Assembly (NCBI GenBank): GCA_021229015.1
Contig: CM037781.1
Coordinates: forward strand, 63,794,227-63,858,226
Reading direction: 5' to 3'
Length of the DNA stretch: 64,000 nt
Source of the DNA: Solen grandis
Taxonomy: Eukaryota > Mollusca > Bivalvia > Adapedonta > Solenidae
Part shown: in pieces, positions 59,651-64,000 of the stretch
Layout of the letters: each line of letters begins with the position of its first letter
Position numbering within the stretch: the stretch's first letter is position 1
The notes under the pieces: model-generated
The model's input: only the letters and a program-made list of their open reading frames with translations
Told to the model about the DNA's origin: nothing
Database searches by the model: none
Made by a program: the position numbers and the translations under genes

Positions 59651-60648
59651 AATCCGGTGGTCGACAGACATGTTTGCAGGATCCACAAATATAAAATTAT
59701 TACCTGTATTGCAAAGTCGGTGCAACAAGATACGGCATGTTGACGTGGTCGGACTTCTGTTGCACAAGCAATACATAAAGAAACGTCCATCTCGGAATGA
59801 GTTTCAAAATTGTTTGCATCTTATATACCCTAACATTGGCGGTGTATTTATTATAATTAAAGAAATAGATAAATTCATTGTTAGATTCGTTTTTAGCCCT
59901 TATTTTATTCATTCTCATCCCTACTTATCATAAACGAAACAGACCGGGTGTAAAAATAAGTATGTTAAATGAGACAACGCCGAAAATACTGTAGTTTGTA
60001 CATAATTAACTAATTATCTGCAAAATTGCTATAAATTGACAACATATTTATGAAAGAACTATGCAAACTGATTAAATAATTGCTTTGATTACCAATTATT
60101 TCTATAATTAGTATGTGTATGTATCAGTATGTGTTTGCAAAGTAAGTCTTTTGATCTGATCAAGTAACTTAAAATCAAATAAGAATATACCTAATCATGA
60201 TTAATAAAACGTGTTTCCTCGTGCATATTTTTTCCTTACAAAATATTATCAAACATCTTAAAACTTTTGTTTCTTTAATTATTCATTTGTCGCTGTGTAT
60301 TTTGAGTACATATTATGACACACACTTTTGACGCGTGTCAATTACATCTAACCCTGGTCTGGCATATGTTCACACCTACGGCACGTGTGTGTTTTCAGAA
60401 GGAAGATGTCACCTTTAATATAATCATTACACCTATATACTTTGTACTTTAAACCTATACTTGTTGCATTAATAAAATTAAGCGCATTATTCACTCAATT
60501 ACAAATAAATACCAAATCATCATGTGTAATATCCATTTTGTTTATTAATATAATTTTACTAGGGCGAATGAACCCACTACGTAGGGCGAATGAACCCACA
60601 TTGTAGGGCGAACTGACTCGGGCGAACTGACTCGGTGGTGGTATATAT

Positions 60649-62693
60649 GTAATATGTTCTTTTGGCAAAACCAAGATTCGAACCATTGACGTCAAATTTC
60701 AAATACGTATAACATCACTTCCAGATGAGTTAGAAAGCTGATATTTGGATTGAATATTAGTCTTCAATAGTTCTTTTTGAACAGCCTGTGAGGAAGAACA
60801 TCATATGACGTCAATAAGTGTATATGTCATGTAGATATTGTTCATAAATGACTGAAATACTGTCGGTGGGCCGTTAAACCTAGGGTGACAAAGAAACGGA
60901 TAATCGTCATAGAGATGTCGGAAGTTGTTGAATGGGGCGGCAGGGGCGGGTGTTTGAGACGATGTCTCTTACCCATGTAAGAAAGGGTCTAGGGCGTTCT
61001 TCTGATTTTTTTTTGTATTTCTGAATATTTATTTAAAAGCTTATTTAAAATGTTTGGTAGATTCAATAATGACTTTTAAAAATACTAGATAATATTTTGC
61101 TGGCCTTGAGGCATTACCACACATAAAAGCCTTTTCGTTTGTTTAATATTATCATTTTAATGTATATATCACATTGATGTCGAACGGTGGTCCCTAAAAA
61201 AATTAAAACCTCAGGTATGTCATATATAAACCTTAGGTATACCATGTCAACGTGTCCTATCCGAATTTTATTTAAACAGGATGTGTCCCCGGTTTGATTA
61301 ATTTAGTCATCTAGTTGTTCAATTTACAGTTTTGTAAATAAAATCAGTATCTGTCTGTCGTTTTTCTAATTAAGAGGGATAAGTATATATAAGGTAGAGG
61401 AAGATAAATGAGATCGAAATAAAAGGGGAAAGAAACAAGAAAGAAAAGGCGAAAAAGTAAATTCGCTGAATTTTGTCAATCTGAAATGGAATGTTTTTAA
61501 TTGCGATAAAAGAAAAAAAAGAAAGAGAGCGACAGAAAAAGATAGATATATTGACAGATGAAAACAGACGAATGGAAAGATAGAGAGAAAGAGAAAGGAG
61601 GAACATATCAGCATAAATACAGCCAAGTCCATGAACTGATTGGCCCGGTGTCAGGATATTATTACTGTGTGGTATGTTGTCACATGTATACGCCACATGC
61701 ATGATATCGCAGTGAGTCACTACATTTCCTGTCTCATGGAGACAAAATCACCAAATGATTGCAATGCTGTCGTTGGGACATAAACCTTACATACATGTTT
61801 TATTACAAACATAGGTATTTGTATGTCTCAAACGTCTTTAGGGAACACGTATTACAACGACCATTACTTTGCGCCATAGAGGGTCTTGAAATATTTTCGA
61901 CCCATGCCGAATTATCTTCAGAAAACACCAAAGGGCCACGTAGCCCGTGTAATAAAGTGATTCCGATGCCGAAATCAAACACGGAATGCATGGGTGAAAA
62001 CCAGTAATCCTAGTTACTAGTCCCATCAATGAGCCGCTCAGCGCGACATGCTATTTTCTGTATTGGGTGTCACGCCTCTGCGTCTCATGTCGTAACCACC
62101 TAAAACTGAGTGGAAATCAGAATCGGCGATTTGATATATTTTTCGTCAATTACACCTGATATGCATATCATCGTGTCGCAGACAGACTTATTTGAAGCTT
62201 ACAACTGTTTAGTATCCAAAAAACATTCAATAATCACGTATTTTTAAAAGAAATCTAACCTTTCAAATAGTAAACAAAAACCGATTAAGCCGCGCCTCCT
62301 GCTTGCTGTTAACCGCTTACGCATGCGCACTTCAAACGGTGTAGGTATAGAAGATTACCTGTGTGTCACCAGCGCTGGAGAAAGTGTACCAGCTATCGAA
62401 TTTAAAAATTTGAGCCATTTCGAAGGTTTTCCTCCAGATTAATACTTTATAATAATAAACTTGACATTCAAGTTTTTTTAATTAATCTTTTTGTAAGATA
62501 ACCACTTTTTTTACATTCACCTATCAAGTAATATAGATCTATTCTTTCTTTTTTCATAAAAAGACATATTTTTCAATATAAAAATATATGAAATAAAATA
62601 AATATTATAGTTTCTTATCTCTCTCTCTCTCTCTTTCTCCCTCCTTCTCTTTATATCTCCCCCCCCCCCTCTCTAGCTCTCTCTGTCACCCCC

Positions 62694-62733
<40 letters not shown>

Positions 62734-62884
62734 TTCATTTGTTCTGGCCAGTCAGATTATTTGATTTATAGAATGATACAAATGACAACATCTTTTTTTA
62801 CACCTTTTTACGACTATCGTTTTAAAATGGCTTTTTATTTGCTTTCATTTTTGTACATATTTTGTCTCCCTAGTAGAACAAAGA

Positions 62885-62922
<38 letters not shown>

Positions 62923-63364
62923 TACCCTCTCTAAAAGTAAACTCTGTAACAAGCCCAAAAATACCATCTTCCTTTAAAACCTACACCGCTGGATAAAGGG
63001 TCCGTCCCACCTATACATTTTTTATGCCTAGCAATTACGACCCCCCCCCCCCCCCCACACACACAAAATGTGGTAGCATATATACTTATCAATCATTTAT
63101 TAACAGTCACGTTACATGTGCAATGTAAATACACAGGAACATGAAAAACAAAGAGAAACAAACATTCTCTCTGTTTTCTCTCGCATGCAAAAGGTAAACA
63201 AAGTTCGTCCAACATTGTATTAATATTTATATACAGAAAGAAAGATTTCCGTCCAATAGAATGTAGTTCTCATAGTAATAAGTATAATCGTCTCGTTGAT
63301 TAAAAAACAACAACACTTGTCACACAAACGTTTTGGATGACTTGTTAAACACAAATTTCAGTCA
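60649..63364. other. Intergenic with SINE fragments and CT-rich tracts
   Basis: SINE family B fragments at about 60838-60885 (CTGTCGGTGGGCCGTTAAAC) and 61640-61790 (GGTGTCAGGATATTATTACT). CT-rich tracts at 62617-62730 and 62889-62916, and a C run near 63040-63056. CGCATGCGCAC near 62320 resembles an NRF1-type site, in a locally CpG-richer stretch (62285-62400), but no transcript can be assigned. Confidence 0.45.
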
Positions 63365-63652
63365 CTAACTTTTAACCACGGTGCGGGTGCGTTGGTCAAG
63401 CTTTTTTGAAAGGGTGGTCATTTTCTTAGTGAAAGAATTCATGGATTTGACAACTGGGATCCCCTTGAATTTCTTGTATGATTTATGAAATCGCCCGGGA
63501 ATCTCATTAGTCAAGTTTTCAGGGCGCAAAATCCTGAGATAAAGTTCCAAATCTTCTTGTCTGTTTTGTTGGGATCTTGAAGAAACTCTTCCCTCCTCCG
63601 ACTGCACAATGGCCGGCAGATCTCGGCAACGGGCTTCAGCCATAATGTACAC
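63365..63652 (-). CDS. Possible small coding exon, unknown protein
   Basis: A minus-strand frame of 95 codons. The likelier start is the second Met (63640-63642), giving about 92 residues beginning MAEAR. It is richer in GC than its surroundings, highly basic in its C-terminal half, and lacks low complexity, unlike other short frames here. The frame ends at TAG 63365-63367. A possible donor (GTTAGTG) overlaps the last codons, so this could instead be the first coding exon of a gene running left. I do not recognise the protein. Confidence 0.4.
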   Translation of the reverse strand: MYIMAEARCRDLPAIVQSEEGRVSSRSQQNRQEDLELYLRILRPENLTNEIPGRFHKSYKKFKGIPVVKSMNSFTKKMTTLSKKLDQRTRTVVKS

Positions 63653-64000
63653 CTACAAACGGTCTGTCATGAAAAGTCGGAATGACGAAGATCTACGAGT
63701 ACTGTCCAAGACAAAGAATTGTATAAGGGAGTTTGTATTCGAGAAATTGTTTATTACTGTATTCCAAAGAACTATGTTAATCCATGTGTAAGGAAGGATT
63801 GTAGTTTGTGCCTGTGTGATTGATGTACGTGTTGTACCGCTTGTGTTGAGAAATGTACATGTAGTTGTAAGGGAAAGCGAGATCCTCTACTAGTATTCTT
63901 TCAATAATCCTGGGTATACGTTCATATTCAAGCATTATTTAATTAGGTTGGGGTCACTACAGAAGAGAATTTAGATTCTTCTTTTGTGTGTGTGTGTGTG
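63653..64000. other. Window end, nothing recognised
   Basis: Would contain the 5' region of the minus-strand frame if it is real. It ends in a (GT)n run from about 63984. Confidence 0.5.

Larger units (their letters stand above)
58794..60648. mobile_element. Possible composite element with TTCGCCCT inverted end arrays
   Basis: 58827-58925 repeats TTTCGCCCTATACCC-like words. 60559-60635 carries the opposite strand of the same motif (AGGGCGAATGAACCCAC). GAGTCGGTTCGCCCTA at the left equals GAGTCAGTTCGCCCTA on the right complement, with one mismatch. Between them lie (TAGA)n and a SINE. No transposase is seen. Confidence 0.4.

Overview
The window looks like eukaryotic, probably molluscan and most likely bivalve, nuclear DNA. 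It is AT-rich, its coding sequence is split into short exons with GT/AG borders, and microsatellites are abundant. It carries two tRNA-derived SINE families, relics of several non-LTR retrotransposons, and arrays of about 165 bp monomers that resemble the bivalve 'pearl' (Helentron-type) elements. The bivalve assignment rests on remembered repeat families and was not checked by a search. There is no bacterial operon structure, and I see no rRNA gene and no functional tRNA gene.

Left third (1-20.7 kb): one host gene on the + strand, open at its 5' end. Ten EGF exons (93-9597), all phase 1-1, each encode one six-cysteine EGF domain. A 737 bp exon (19018-19754) then encodes a Gly/Ser/Thr/Asp-rich repeat, a short predicted coiled coil and a six-cysteine module. 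A last exon (20564-20683) encodes a second copy of that module and the stop. The twelve visible exons give 666 codons in one frame. The exon array grew by tandem duplication: the E4-E5 block recurs as E9-E10 at an offset of about 6157 bp, and E5 and E10 are identical. The long intron between E10 and the 3' exons holds a 1006 bp TTAA-flanked inverted-repeat element, a dead CR1/L2-like retrotransposon with a pearl-like element inserted in its endonuclease domain, and a SINE tail.

Middle (20.7-38.2 kb): no convincing host gene. It contains tandem repeats, a 1.5 kb foldback-like element made of repeated hairpins (25.83-27.35 kb), a SINE, a retrotransposon C-terminal relic (30.6-31.07 kb), a 100 bp assembly gap (34128-34227), two inverted copies of a CpG-rich nested-palindrome element (34.2-34.6 and 36.8-37.3 kb), and a minisatellite of about 35 bp period next to the second copy.

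Right part (38.2-64 kb): a 599-codon intact reverse transcriptase reading frame (39169-40968) with a (TCA)n tail, a pogo/Tigger-like non-autonomous element (43238-44526), two identical 178 bp direct repeats around a 376 bp spacer with paired hairpins (46481-47212), a broken minus-strand retrotransposon (49.36-51.41 kb), a second pearl-like element (52.7-53.4 kb), a satellite of about 56 bp period (54.56-55.08 kb), SINEs, and a possible small minus-strand coding exon at 63365-63652. The EGF gene is the only confident host gene; the rest is intergenic or intronic repeat landscape. The most unusual structures are the two inverted palindrome systems and the 3' domain architecture of the EGF gene.
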